In this document: positions 1 through 9,325 of the stretch, one piece after another
Layout of the letters: each line of letters opens with the position of its first letter
Numbering within the stretch: position 1 is the first letter of the stretch
Assembly (NCBI GenBank): GCA_029027825.1
Contig: CP093399.1
Location: 4,526,001 to 4,590,000, forward strand
Source: Rs1 sp029027825
GTDB lineage: Bacteria > Pseudomonadota > Gammaproteobacteria > Pseudomonadales > Balneatricaceae
Reading direction: 5' to 3'
DNA length: 64,000 bases
Notes under the pieces: model-generated
What the model saw: the letters and a program-made list of their open reading frames with translations, nothing else
The model's database searches: none
What the model was told of the DNA's origin: nothing
Translations under genes and position numbers: made by a program

Positions 1-523
1 CTGGTGGGCGCACACTCCCGCGACCAACCCCGTGAATGCCGACATAGCCTTGCTTTGCTAATTCATCACCACTAATTATAGTGCAAGTGACAGCGGTGGG
101 AGCCAAGCTGCTAATGTAATCTGCCGCTTGGTTGGCTAAATCCATAGGTGCTAGGTCTTCAGGTGTTTGGTTGATCAGTTGTTTGACCCAAGTGTAAACG
201 TCGATTCGGTTTTGTAGCTGTTTTGCGAGATCTGGTGCCAAGCTCGAAAAATTAATCTCCAGGGTACCTTTTGGATCGTAGGCGCCCTGCCAAAAAAACC
301 ACTGTGCTTCGATTGACCAATTGCCCACTAAAGAGACGCTGGATACTTTCATTTTGGACAGAGTACGAGCGCTCTGCTGGATTGTTTCCAGGTTAGTTTC
401 ATTATCTGCAGTGCTCTCTAAATGAATAATGGCACTATTATCAGTGAAAGAGAGCTGGCTATCTGCCCCCCACAGCTGAGCAATTTTTTTATCGGTAATA
501 GATATTTCTAATATACGGCTCAT
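1..523 (-). CDS. pepB: PepB-like leucyl aminopeptidase (M17), N-terminal part
   Basis: This gene runs off the left edge, so only about 174 N-terminal residues are visible. Reading from the ATG at 523, the protein contains INQTPEDLAPMDLA, then TIISGDELAKQGYVG, then IHGVGRGSVRPP. These match the region just before the metal-binding catalytic domain of PepB-type M17 aminopeptidases, which trim N-terminal residues from peptides in the cytoplasm using two divalent metals. The metal ligands and the catalytic Lys and Arg would lie outside the window. The gene reads in the same direction as the peptide ABC importer that ends 129 bases upstream of it, so cytoplasmic digestion of imported peptides is a reasonable role, but this is inferred from position. 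Family assignment is by recalled motif similarity. Confidence 0.8.
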   Translation of the reverse strand, partial: MSRILEISITDKKIAQLWGADSQLSFTDNSAIIHLESTADNETNLETIQQSARTLSKMKVSSVSLVGNWSIEAQWFFWQGAYDPKGTLEINFSSLAPDLAKQLQNRIDVYTWVKQLINQTPEDLAPMDLANQAADYISSLAPTAVTCTIISGDELAKQGYVGIHGVGRGSVRPP

Positions 524-651
524 GAGATGTCCTATCGAGTGAGAGTGGATTAAGGGTGCTATGACTGACTAAATGCTGATCAAAGACTGATGATTATAGT
601 AACAAGGCCACCATCAGCAAGAAATCCGGCTGATGATGGTCAGAATTTTGG

Positions 652-1800
652 CTAATCAGTGTATGGGTCTGCTGCATCACGGAGCCCATCGCCTAAAAAG
701 TTGAAGGCTAAAATGACCAAGATAACCGGCACCACGGGCATCATTAGCCAAGGGTAAATAGCGACGTTGTTGATATTTTGCGCTTCATTTAATAGTACTC
801 CCCAGCTGGTAATCGGCGGTCGTAGCCCCAAGCCTAAAAAGGACAGCGCCGTTTCACCTAAAATCATCGCGGGGATCGACAGTGAGGCAGAGGCTATTAG
901 GTGGCTAAAAAAACTCGGCAGCATGTGTTTTTTAATCACTCGCGCGGGGGTCGCGCCCATCAATATTGCCGCGCTGGTATAATCTTCTTCCCTCAGTGTC
1001 AGAATCTTGGCCCGCACCGCTCTCGCTAAGCCGGTCCAATCCATCATGGCGAGGATCAGGGTGATACCGAAGAATATCCACAGCGGACTCCAGCTCAGTG
1101 GTAGCAGTGCGGAAAGTGCCATCCACAACGGTAGTTCGGGGAAGGAGCGAATGATCTCCGTGGCGCGCTGCACACTGCTGTCTATCCAGCCACCGTAGAA
1201 TCCGGCTAAACCACCGAGCGTTAAGCCTAAGGTGAAGCTGAGGATGATGCCAATTAAACCGATAGTCAGTGATATTCTCGCGCCGTAAAGAATGCGAGAT
1301 AACATATCGTGGCCGAGGCGGTCAGTGCCTAGTAAAAACAGCGTACCGGGCTGGTCGACACAGATGAGGTGCGAAGAGGCAGATATAGCTCCGAAGAGTT
1401 GGTAGTCATCCCCCTTACAGAAAAACTGCACAGGGTACTTTTTACTTTTATCTTCCTTGTACTCGCGCAGTAAAATCTCCATATTTAACTGATACGTCCA
1501 GCCGTAGACGAAAGGTCGGGCCAGCTTGCCATTATCGAAGATGTGGACTTTCTGTGGCGGCGAGTAAATTTTCTGGGTGTGCCTGGTCTCTAATGCGTAA
1601 GGCGCAAAAAACTCGGCAAAAAAAGCCACTAGGTAGATAGCGAGCAGAAAAAATCCGGAGAACATCGCCACTTTATGCTTTTTGAACTTCCACCAAATGA
1701 GGGTCCACTGCGAGGCGAGAAAATACTTCTCTTGGCTCGGTGTTAGCTCGTCGCAGGCATAGGGATTGAATGGTTGGTCACTGACCCAGTGCTTATTCAT
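652..1800 (-). CDS. Peptide ABC transporter permease, YejE/OppC-like
   Basis: A 382-residue inner-membrane permease of the OppC/DppC class. A first membrane helix lies near residues 44-66. A periplasmic insertion of about 95 residues follows, ending in the LLGTDRLGHDMLSRILYGAR motif that is typical just before the BPD transporter core. The EAA-type coupling loop, with GATPARVIKKHMLP, is clear near residue 280. The start codon overlaps the stop of the upstream permease gene as ATGA (1797-1800), so the two are translationally coupled. It is the last gene of the ATPase/binding-protein/permease/permease operon. The long first loop favours the YejE branch over plain OppC. The substrate is probably oligopeptides and is not shown by the sequence. 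Confidence 0.9.
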   Translation of the reverse strand: MNKHWVSDQPFNPYACDELTPSQEKYFLASQWTLIWWKFKKHKVAMFSGFFLLAIYLVAFFAEFFAPYALETRHTQKIYSPPQKVHIFDNGKLARPFVYGWTYQLNMEILLREYKEDKSKKYPVQFFCKGDDYQLFGAISASSHLICVDQPGTLFLLGTDRLGHDMLSRILYGARISLTIGLIGIILSFTLGLTLGGLAGFYGGWIDSSVQRATEIIRSFPELPLWMALSALLPLSWSPLWIFFGITLILAMMDWTGLARAVRAKILTLREEDYTSAAILMGATPARVIKKHMLPSFFSHLIASASLSIPAMILGETALSFLGLGLRPPITSWGVLLNEAQNINNVAIYPWLMMPVVPVILVILAFNFLGDGLRDAADPYTD

Positions 1801-2795
1801 TTTTTGATCCCTCCCTGCAGGCGAATTCGTGGGTCTAACATGGCTAGGGCGATGTCAGAAACCAGCACCCCGACCACGGTGAGTATGGCTAAGAACATCA
1901 AAAACGAGCCCGCTAAGTACATGTCTTGGCTCTGGAGCGCGGCGAGTAATATCGGGCCGGTGGTCGGTAGTGAGAGCACGACGGCGACCACTTCTGCCCC
2001 GGAAATAACACTCGGTAGTAAGCTGCCGATGTCGGCGATAAAAAAGTTCAGTGAGAGGCGCAGTGGGTATTTAGTCAGCAGTTTAAACTCTCCCATTCCC
2101 TTAGCGCGCGCTGTTAAAACGTAAGGTTTACGCAGCTCGTATAATAAGTTTGCCCGCAGTCGTCGGATCATGCCAGCGGTGCCAGAGGTGCCGATCACAA
2201 TGACTGGAATCCACAGATGTTCCAACACTGATTTAAATTTGCCCCAGCTCCAAGGCTGATCTATGTACTCGCTGTCCATTAAGCCGCCGATTGAAGTGCC
2301 GAAGTATTGATTGGCCAGGTAGAGCATCACTAGAGCGAGTAAAAAGTTAGGAGTTGCCAGACCTAAAAATCCTAAAAAAGTCAGACTGTAATCACTCCAA
2401 CTATAGGGGTGAGTGGCGGAGTACATACCAATCGGGAAAGCGATGAGCCAAGTGATGATGATGGTGAAAAACGAGACTAAGATGGTCAGCCACATTTTGT
2501 CGCCGACGACTTCTGCGACCGGTAAATTGTATTCGAAAGAATAGCCTAAATCACCTTGTACAAAACCGGTGATCCAGACAAAGTACTGCTCCCAGATAGA
2601 TTTGTCTAAGCCGTATTCTTGGCGTAAAAACTGAATTTGTTGTGGATCGACGCTTTCTCCCTGGCTCTCCAACTCGGCGATCATGCTCTCTAAATAATCT
2701 CCCGGTGGCAGCTGGATAATGATAAATACCAGCATGCTGATAATGATCAGGGTCGGTATCATGGTTAAAATGCGTTTGATAAAATAATTAGCCAC
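1797..2795 (-). CDS. Peptide ABC transporter permease, YejB/OppB-like
   Basis: An inner-membrane permease of the OppB/DppB class, about 332 residues from the preferred start. The open frame extends to a TTG at 2819. The likely start is the GTG at 2795, because GGGGA lies about 8 bases upstream of it and it overlaps the previous gene's TAG stop as TAGTG. The protein then begins VANYFIKRILTMIPT, a normal N-terminus for the family. Family features include IQLPPGDYLE, the LRQEYGLDKSIWEQY stretch and the RARAKGM-like coupling loop (LTARAKGMGEFKLL). It pairs with the YejE-like permease to form the membrane channel. Protein level and transport specificity cannot be read from the sequence. Confidence 0.9.
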   Translation of the reverse strand: MANYFIKRILTMIPTLIIISMLVFIIIQLPPGDYLESMIAELESQGESVDPQQIQFLRQEYGLDKSIWEQYFVWITGFVQGDLGYSFEYNLPVAEVVGDKMWLTILVSFFTIIITWLIAFPIGMYSATHPYSWSDYSLTFLGFLGLATPNFLLALVMLYLANQYFGTSIGGLMDSEYIDQPWSWGKFKSVLEHLWIPVIVIGTSGTAGMIRRLRANLLYELRKPYVLTARAKGMGEFKLLTKYPLRLSLNFFIADIGSLLPSVISGAEVVAVVLSLPTTGPILLAALQSQDMYLAGSFLMFLAILTVVGVLVSDIALAMLDPRIRLQGGIKK

Positions 2796-4690
2796 TAGTT
2801 TTTCCCCTGCTGATACCAAAAGCTGGCCATGTTATAAATGCCAAAAAAGGCTCCGGGATTCCAGTTGTAAAAGGCTTTTTGCGGCACGTTGCGTAAGTTT
2901 TTGTTGACCACCACCGGTTGTAAAATACCGCTAACCAGACCGATGGAATAGACTTGGTCGGCGTGAATAGCCAACATTTCGTGCCAAACTGCTCGCTGTT
3001 GTGCAACATTGCTTGCCTGGGTCCAGGCATGGTTTAGCTCTACTAAACGCTGTACTTTAGGCAGAGTGGGTGCCTCGCCTTCGCCCGTTTCAAAGTAGCG
3101 ACCCCACTGCGACCACTGGTATTGATCTTGGCGGGTAGGCGCTAATTGTTCGGGGCTCATCTGTGCGACGGGCAAGCCGTTTGGCAAGCCAAACCAAGTG
3201 GTCATCAGCGCAGCGCCAGAGAATACTCGGTTGCGCAGTACTTCGCGCTGAATGGGCTTGATGTACATTTTTATGCCGATGCGGCGCCAGCTGTCTTTGA
3301 CCAGTGATAGCACATCCGTTTGCTCGGTGCTCTCGCCCGCTGTCTGCACTAAAATTTCGACCGGAGTGCCGTCTGCAAACAAGCGAATTCCTCGGGCATC
3401 TTTGTTAGTCAGGCCGATCTTGTCTAACAACTGATTGGCTCGTTGGGGATCAAATTGAGCATAAGCTCGCCCGTATTCTTCTTTGTACAGCGGGCATTGA
3501 GGGAGTACGGTATTGGCCGAGGAGAGCGCTAAACCGAAGTACACAACTTGATTGATTTCCTCGCGGTTGACGCCGAGCGAGAGCGCGCGTCGAAAATCAG
3601 CATTTTGCATTAACTTTCGCCACTTGGGCTCTTTTGCGGTCAAATTCGGGTAGAGAGCTACGTGGGCTCCTCTGCCAGTTCCCCACAAGTTGACTTTATA
3701 GGGGTTAGTTTTTTCCCCCGCCTTGAGAAAAGTATAGTTATCTAATCGTAGGTAGCGGGCCTGTAGGTCGGACTCTCCGGAACCTGTTTTGGCGGGCACT
3801 AAGCCGCTGGAAGAGATGTTAATGATCACTTCATCGACATAGGGCAGCTGTTTTCCCTCGGGGTCGACCCGGTGGAAGTAGGGATTGCGTTTAAAAACGA
3901 AGCGCTCAGCTGGGGGAGTGGTAGTGTTCATCCAGGGCTGTAAAGTCGGTAATTTAGGATTGGTGAGCTTATATTGTCGACCCTTGCTGACAAATAGCCC
4001 TCGCCAATTGCGCTTCTTGGCGGCCTTTACTTTTATAGCAATGGCCTGTTCGCCGATATGATCAGAGTGAAACTGCTTCATATAATGGGCTGGCATATAG
4101 ATAAATAATGGGCTGGGGCCTGCCAGCGCGGGGAGGAAATAAGGATTGGGTACTTGCCAAGTATAGCGCACCGTATATTTGTCGAGCACTTCAAAATGCG
4201 GGATTTTGGGGCCGCGCATCAGTGCTGGTGGTGGGCCATAAGGGGCGAGTACCGGGTGGGTGGCTTTGTCTTGCCAAAAAAATCTAAAGTCTTCCGCGGT
4301 AAATTCAACACCGTCAGACCAGCGGTGACCGGGTCGAATGTGCAAGGTAAAGATCCGACCGTCTTGTACATCGACTTTTTGCAGAATGTCCGGCTGTAAG
4401 TTGAGTTTGGCATCGTAGCCAACCAGCCTCGAATATCCATAGACGACCATCATTCTGATGTCTTTAGCTTTGCCCATCAACATCCGAATCTGGCCACCAT
4501 ATTGACCAATCTGTTTTTCAGTAAAGTCCGGTTTGGCGGGATTGTTCGGCAAGCGCTGTGCGACAGGGGGTAATGCGCCGGAGGCAACTTGCGCTTGCAG
4601 TATCGGCACTTCGGGAATGGCATGCGCTGGCATCGCCAGCATGGCACTAAAAAAACAGCAGAGTAATAATCGTTGCAATAAAATAGTCAC
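2795..4690 (-). CDS. Extracellular peptide-binding protein (SBP family 5)
   Basis: A 631-residue periplasmic binding protein for the adjacent importer. Residues 1-24 form a Sec signal peptide (basic start, LLLCCFFSAMLAMPAHA). The mature part carries the family-5 solute-binding signature, including LHIRPGHRWSDGVEFTAEDF near residue 120, and later ADFRRALSLGVNREEIN. The start is a GTG at 4690 that overlaps the ATPase gene's TAG stop as TAGTG, the same coupling used at the next junction. The length fits the long YejA-like members that bind larger oligopeptides. No lipobox is present, so it should be soluble in the periplasm. Neighbouring hydroxyproline genes suggest collagen-like peptides, but that is inference. 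Confidence 0.88.
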   Translation of the reverse strand: MTILLQRLLLCCFFSAMLAMPAHAIPEVPILQAQVASGALPPVAQRLPNNPAKPDFTEKQIGQYGGQIRMLMGKAKDIRMMVVYGYSRLVGYDAKLNLQPDILQKVDVQDGRIFTLHIRPGHRWSDGVEFTAEDFRFFWQDKATHPVLAPYGPPPALMRGPKIPHFEVLDKYTVRYTWQVPNPYFLPALAGPSPLFIYMPAHYMKQFHSDHIGEQAIAIKVKAAKKRNWRGLFVSKGRQYKLTNPKLPTLQPWMNTTTPPAERFVFKRNPYFHRVDPEGKQLPYVDEVIINISSSGLVPAKTGSGESDLQARYLRLDNYTFLKAGEKTNPYKVNLWGTGRGAHVALYPNLTAKEPKWRKLMQNADFRRALSLGVNREEINQVVYFGLALSSANTVLPQCPLYKEEYGRAYAQFDPQRANQLLDKIGLTNKDARGIRLFADGTPVEILVQTAGESTEQTDVLSLVKDSWRRIGIKMYIKPIQREVLRNRVFSGAALMTTWFGLPNGLPVAQMSPEQLAPTRQDQYQWSQWGRYFETGEGEAPTLPKVQRLVELNHAWTQASNVAQQRAVWHEMLAIHADQVYSIGLVSGILQPVVVNKNLRNVPQKAFYNWNPGAFFGIYNMASFWYQQGKN

Positions 4691-6546
4691 TAGCGGCTCT
4701 CCCTGACAAAATGTTGTTCACCACAGGCTTTTAACACCCCAAAATTACCTTCGGTCAAACGATAGGGTTCGGGCCAATGTTCCGGTTCCATGTGTGCTCT
4801 GTCGAGCTGTGAATGGTCCAATAGGTTGTTCAAATCGGCGAAGGGGATAGCTGCTAACAGCGCGTGGGTATAAGGATGTTTAGCGTGTTTGAAGAGCGTT
4901 TCGCGCGGTGCTACTTCGATGAGCTGACCGCGACACATCACCCCAATTCGGTCGGCAATGTAATCGACAACTGCTAAGTTATGACTAATAAAGAGATAGG
5001 TTAGGTCGAGTTTTTGCTGTAAATCTTTTAACAGATTAAGAATTTGCGCTTGTACCGACACATCTAATGCTGAGACCGGTTCATCGAGAATCAGCAAATC
5101 GGGTTCTAGTGCTAGGGCTCTGGCGATGCTGATGCGCTGTCGCTGGCCACCGGAGAAGCTGTGCGGGTATCGAGAGAGTAATCTATCATCGAGACCGACC
5201 ATTCTCATTAATTCACAAGCGCGCTGGGTCTGCGACTTGGCATCGCCAATGCCGTGAATGATGAATGGCTCACGCAAGATGTCTAAGATGGTCATGCGCG
5301 GGCTTAGTGAGCTGAAAGGGTCTTGGAAAACAAACTGCATTTTAGGTCGAAACTCACGTAACTGTTGTTCACTTGCAGTGCAGAGGTTTTTTAACACTCC
5401 TTTGTCATTGTAGGTAATGCAGCCGCTAGTAGGCGCTAGAGCTTGCATTAATAATTTACCCAAAGTGGTTTTTCCGCAGCCACTTTCTCCGACTAAGCCA
5501 AAAGATTCACCGACTTGGATATCTAAACTAAAGTCGTGAACGGCGAGCGTGGTCTTGCTTTGGCTCTGCCAATTACCATGGCGAACTTGATACTCACGAC
5601 ACAGATTTTCAATTTTCAAATGTGGACCGGCGGCTTTTTGTGCCGCTGTCCATTTCTTGCGATGAGAGGTCTGTTGCGTCTCTTGGTAGTCAATCGGTCG
5701 CAGCGAGATTAGCCGTTCTTCGCCGCCCATGTTAAAGCGCGGTATTGCCGCAAACAGTGCTTTAAGATAAGGGTGTTGTGGATTGTCAAAGAGGGCTTTG
5801 ATCGGACCTCGTTCAACTACTTCGCCGCGAAACATCACCACCACATCATCTGCCATATTCGCCACGACTCCCAAGTCGTGAGTGATTAACAACACCGACA
5901 TTCCGTACTCGGCCTGTAGAGATTTAATTAACTGCAGAATTTGTGCTTGAATGGTGACATCTAAGGCGGTAGTGGGCTCGTCGGCAATTAACAGTGCCGG
6001 TTGACAAATTAGCGCCATCGAGATCATTGCGCGCTGCCGCAAGCCGCCGGACAGCTCAAACGGATACTGAGTGAGTGCCTGCTCTGGGTCGGGAAAACCG
6101 GTTTTGCTGAGCAGCTCTTTAACTTTGATTCGCAGTTCAGACTTGCTTATTTTACGGTGCAATTTTAGTGCTTCACCAATTTGGTCAAGCAGAGTGTGTA
6201 CCGGAGACAACGAGACCATCGGCTCTTGAAAAATGATGCTGATTTGATCGCCCCTCAGTCCCTGCATTTCTTTACAGCGCGGATCTAATTGGGCAATATC
6301 AATAATCTGATGGTCTTTAAGGTAGTTTATGCTGCCCGACGTAATCCGACCATTGCTCGGTAGTATGCCGAGTATCGCTTGCGCAGTGACTGATTTCCCA
6401 GAGCCTGATTCGCCGACGATGGCGACGGTTTTCCCCCTGGGGATGTTAAAACTGATATTTTTGACGACTGGTATATCAGATTCATTGACGATAAAGTTTA
6501 CCGAAAGGTGTTTAACTTCAACTAAAGGCGTATTAATTGCGTCCAT
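4690..6546 (-). CDS. Double-domain peptide ABC ATPase, YejF-like
   Basis: A 618-residue cytoplasmic ATPase with two nucleotide-binding domains fused in one chain, as in YejF and other DppD-DppF fusions. Domain 1 has Walker A GESGSGKS, signature LSGGLRQR and Walker B LLIADEPTTALD. Domain 2 has GESGCGKT, FSGGQRQR and LLILDEPVSALD. Each domain is followed by the HPY-x-x-ALxAAIP segment found in oligopeptide/dipeptide ATPases. It is the first gene of the operon, an order (ATPase, binding protein, two permeases) unlike E. coli yejABEF, where the ATPase is last. It energises uptake of peptides. All motifs look intact. Confidence 0.92.
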   Translation of the reverse strand: MDAINTPLVEVKHLSVNFIVNESDIPVVKNISFNIPRGKTVAIVGESGSGKSVTAQAILGILPSNGRITSGSINYLKDHQIIDIAQLDPRCKEMQGLRGDQISIIFQEPMVSLSPVHTLLDQIGEALKLHRKISKSELRIKVKELLSKTGFPDPEQALTQYPFELSGGLRQRAMISMALICQPALLIADEPTTALDVTIQAQILQLIKSLQAEYGMSVLLITHDLGVVANMADDVVVMFRGEVVERGPIKALFDNPQHPYLKALFAAIPRFNMGGEERLISLRPIDYQETQQTSHRKKWTAAQKAAGPHLKIENLCREYQVRHGNWQSQSKTTLAVHDFSLDIQVGESFGLVGESGCGKTTLGKLLMQALAPTSGCITYNDKGVLKNLCTASEQQLREFRPKMQFVFQDPFSSLSPRMTILDILREPFIIHGIGDAKSQTQRACELMRMVGLDDRLLSRYPHSFSGGQRQRISIARALALEPDLLILDEPVSALDVSVQAQILNLLKDLQQKLDLTYLFISHNLAVVDYIADRIGVMCRGQLIEVAPRETLFKHAKHPYTHALLAAIPFADLNNLLDHSQLDRAHMEPEHWPEPYRLTEGNFGVLKACGEQHFVRESR

Positions 6547-6955
6547 TTAATGTTCCAGCATAATGCACAGAAAAATATTATTATTTTTTTTATGTAAGTA
6601 TTTAGGTGAATTCGGAAAGTTTTCCGACCATGATGCCAGTACAGTGCCTAAAATATATAAGCTTAAGTCGCACTGTGCATCATACCGCTAGATAATGACA
6701 GCACCACTGCAGATAGGCAAAACAATTTTCCAGTCAGCGGATGTTTTTTGAGCATAGCTGGCCTGTTTTTTAGCTGGTATCTGCTTTAATGGTTTTTATT
6801 ACAAGCTACTGATTATAAATTAGTATTTTCAGATCTCACGCCACTGTCTAAAAAATGGATTAACTATGGTGAGAGCTAGCCTGGGTTGTAAAAGACAGCT
6901 TTAGACACCAAATAAGTTCCAATATGCAGTTCAACGTCAATCGAGGGAAGTAGCC
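6547..6955. other. Intergenic region between divergent genes
   Basis: This gap of about 400 bases separates the leftward peptide-importer operon from the rightward epimerase gene and must hold both promoters. It contains the palindrome listed at 6612-6627 and AT-rich tracts. No open frame with coding character and no RNA gene were recognised. Confidence 0.6.
6612..6627. promoter_or_regulatory. Perfect palindrome, candidate operator
   Basis: TCGGAAAGTTTTCCGA has 7-base perfect arms around a 2-base centre. It lies about 65 bases upstream of the peptide-importer operon start, where a repressor or activator site would be expected. No regulator is linked to it by the sequence. It could be a chance palindrome. 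Confidence 0.3.
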
Positions 6956-7960
6956 ATGAAGTTTTTAGTGACAGGTGCCGCAGGTTTTATTGGCAGCGCT
7001 ACCGCTGACAAACTCTGCACAGCAGGCAACCAGGTGGTAGGCATTGATAATCTCAATGATTATTACGATCCTCAATTAAAGTTAGATCGCCTCGCCAATC
7101 TGCAAAAGCATGCTAATTTTAGTTTCCAAAAAATTGATATAGCTAACCGCGATCGAGTCGCGCATTTATTTGCTACAGAAAAATTTGACCGGGTCATTCA
7201 CTTGGCGGCGCAAGCCGGAGTTAGGTACTCGCTGGAAAATCCGATGGCTTATGTCGACTCGAACTTGGTCGGTATGGCGACTATCTTAGAAGGTTGTCGT
7301 CACAACCAAGTGCAGCACTTAGTGTTCGCCTCCTCCAGTTCAGTATATGGCATGAATGAAAAAATCCCCTTTGCCGAAGACGATGCTGTCGATCATCCGG
7401 TCTCCCTGTATGCCGCGACTAAAAAATCTAATGAGTTGATGGCGCACAGTTATTCGCACCTCTATAAAATACCGATCACCGGGCTGAGATTTTTTACCGT
7501 CTACGGGCCTTGGGGCAGACCTGATATGGCGCCCTTCTTGTTTACCGATGCTATCGTCAATCAACGCCCGATCAAGGTGTTTAATCACGGAAAAATGTTG
7601 AGAGATTTCACCTATATCGACGATATTGTCGAGGGAATATTGCGCATTCAAGATAAGGTGCCCGCTCCCAATCAGGCCGATAAATTAGCCAGCCCGGCGA
7701 CGGCTAAAGCGCCGTTTCGAATCTTAAATATAGGCAATAATCAACCTATTCAACTGGCTGATTTTATAGCGGCTATTGAGCAGGCAACCGGTAAAGTCGC
7801 CGAGAAGATCATGCTGCCAATGCAGGCGGGTGACGTGCCGAGAACTTATGCAGATATTGATAGATTGACGGCGCTAACCGATTTTAAACCAGCGACCGAC
7901 ATAGGTAGCGGCATGCAAAAATTCGTCGCTTGGTACCTTGATTACTACCCTAAAAAATAA
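6956..7960 (+). CDS. UDP-glucuronate 4-epimerase-like NAD epimerase
   Basis: A 334-residue extended short-chain dehydrogenase. The N-terminal Rossmann motif TGAAGFIG is at residues 6-13. DNLNDYYDPQLK, HLAAQAGVRYS and FASSSSVYG follow. The catalytic pair is Tyr152 and Lys156 (SLYAATKKSNE). RFFTVYGPWGRPDMA and GKMLRDFTYIDDIVEG are characteristic of the UDP-glucuronate 4-epimerase (CapI/LspL) subgroup, which interconverts UDP-glucuronate and UDP-galacturonate for surface polysaccharides. It stands alone between the importer and the hydroxyproline genes and no other polysaccharide genes are nearby, so its partners must be elsewhere. Closely related UDP-sugar epimerases cannot be fully excluded. 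Confidence 0.88.
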   Translation: MKFLVTGAAGFIGSATADKLCTAGNQVVGIDNLNDYYDPQLKLDRLANLQKHANFSFQKIDIANRDRVAHLFATEKFDRVIHLAAQAGVRYSLENPMAYVDSNLVGMATILEGCRHNQVQHLVFASSSSVYGMNEKIPFAEDDAVDHPVSLYAATKKSNELMAHSYSHLYKIPITGLRFFTVYGPWGRPDMAPFLFTDAIVNQRPIKVFNHGKMLRDFTYIDDIVEGILRIQDKVPAPNQADKLASPATAKAPFRILNIGNNQPIQLADFIAAIEQATGKVAEKIMLPMQAGDVPRTYADIDRLTALTDFKPATDIGSGMQKFVAWYLDYYPKK

Positions 7961-8151
7961 TCGTTGCAGCCGCTAATAACAGCTATATCTGCGTACTAAA
8001 CTTGTTCAGGGTCTCCTGGAAGTTTGCATAGCTGATTCCCCGCCTTTACGCCTCTAAAAGCAACCGTTGTCTGACAAATTACCTGAGTGATGCTGAGTCT
8101 GACAAAGGTATTTTCATCTACTTCGGTGCTTTAATCTAATCAACAAAACTA

Positions 8152-8178
8152 TTGACGACACTTTGTATGCAATATAAT
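8152..8178 (+). promoter_or_regulatory. Candidate promoter of the hydroxyproline epimerase gene
   Basis: TTGACG (8152-8157) and a perfect TATAAT (8173-8178) are separated by 15 bases, slightly short of the ideal. The near-palindrome TTGTATGCAA overlaps the spacer at about 8163-8172, where a GntR/FCD repressor could block polymerase. The start codon is 35 bases downstream. Confidence 0.45.
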
Positions 8179-8212
8179 GTGCCAAAATATAATCGCATTA
8201 GAGGCCAATTTT

Positions 8213-9247
8213 ATGCGCTGGAAAAAAACACTGACTATGGTTGAAGCTCATGCTGAAGGTGAGATTGGGCGGGTAGTGACTGGCGGGGTGCTAGATATTC
8301 CCGGTCGCACTATGCTAGAGAAAATGACCTACATTAACGAAGTCGATGACAGTATTCGTCGCTTTTGCGTCTTTGAGCCACGCGGCTATGCGCAAATGAG
8401 TACTAATTTATTATTGCCGCCGACTCGGGATGATGCGGACGCCGGTTTTATTATTTTGCAGGGCGATCAAGCCCATGCGATGTCGGGATCCAACTGTATC
8501 TGTGTCACTACCGTATTGCTTGAAACCGGCATTCTGGAAATGAAAGAGCCGCAGACGGTGGTGCGCTTTGATATGCCAGCGGGCCTGATTACCGCAACCG
8601 CGCAGTGTCATGCAGGTAAGTGTGAGCGGGTTGAGTTAGATATGAATCCGAGTTTTGTGCATAGCTTGGATGTCAAAGTAGAAACCGAAAAGTACGGTAC
8701 TTTAACTGTCGATATTGCCTTTGGCGGGATTTTTTATGCACTGATAGATTGCGCTCAATTAGGGATTAGCATCGAGCGTAAAGATGCGAAAAAAATTGTC
8801 GAAATAGGCTGCGAAGTACACCGTCAATTGAATAAAAAACATCAGATAGTGCATCCGCTAAACGATCAGTTAAACGGTATTGCCTACACTATGCTGATTG
8901 ATAAAGGTCCGGATCAGGAATTGCGTGGTGCGACAGTACTTCCCCCAGGGAGGATCGATCGATCGCCCTGCGGCACTGGCAACAGTGCGAGAATGGCGGT
9001 TATGCTGGCTCGAGGCGAAGTGGCGGTCGGTGATAGCTATAGCGCATATTCGATTATTGGCAGTCGTTTTGACATGAAAGTTGCAGGAGTTACTGAAGTT
9101 GCCGGAAAAGTAGCGGTTTTGCCTAAAGTATCAGGTCGAGGCTGGATTCACGGTATACACCAAATCGGCGTCGATCCAAGCGATCCCTATCAAGAGGGCT
9201 ACAGTGTAGCTGACTGCTGGGGCGATGCAGACGATTTAGTGCGTTAA
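8213..9247 (+). CDS. Proline racemase-family hydroxyproline epimerase (Ser/Cys type)
   Basis: A 344-residue member of the proline racemase superfamily. The ATG at 8213 is preferred over an in-frame ATG at 8177 because AGAGG lies about 8 bases upstream and the protein then begins at the conserved strand. In most racemases and epimerases two Cys residues act as acid and base. Here the first motif reads HAMSGSN, giving Ser91 in place of Cys, while the second, DRSPCGTG, keeps Cys253. The likely role is trans-4-hydroxy-L-proline to cis-4-hydroxy-D-proline, the first step of the pathway encoded by the next genes. Ser/Cys members are a minority branch whose exact activity can differ, so dehydration or epimerisation of a 3-hydroxyproline is an alternative. 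Confidence 0.85.
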   Translation: MRWKKTLTMVEAHAEGEIGRVVTGGVLDIPGRTMLEKMTYINEVDDSIRRFCVFEPRGYAQMSTNLLLPPTRDDADAGFIILQGDQAHAMSGSNCICVTTVLLETGILEMKEPQTVVRFDMPAGLITATAQCHAGKCERVELDMNPSFVHSLDVKVETEKYGTLTVDIAFGGIFYALIDCAQLGISIERKDAKKIVEIGCEVHRQLNKKHQIVHPLNDQLNGIAYTMLIDKGPDQELRGATVLPPGRIDRSPCGTGNSARMAVMLARGEVAVGDSYSAYSIIGSRFDMKVAGVTEVAGKVAVLPKVSGRGWIHGIHQIGVDPSDPYQEGYSVADCWGDADDLVR

Positions 9248-9325
9248 GGACCTCTGAGCAAGTCTTATGTTTTTATCATAAATGCTATTTATAAAATTCT
9301 AAATTTTACAGTAAAAAGAGGGTAA

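Noticed and set aside
611..639. Hairpin CCATCAGC / GCTGATG after the peptide-importer operon
   Set aside because: The arms are short and there is no T-run on the minus strand, so I do not call it a terminator.
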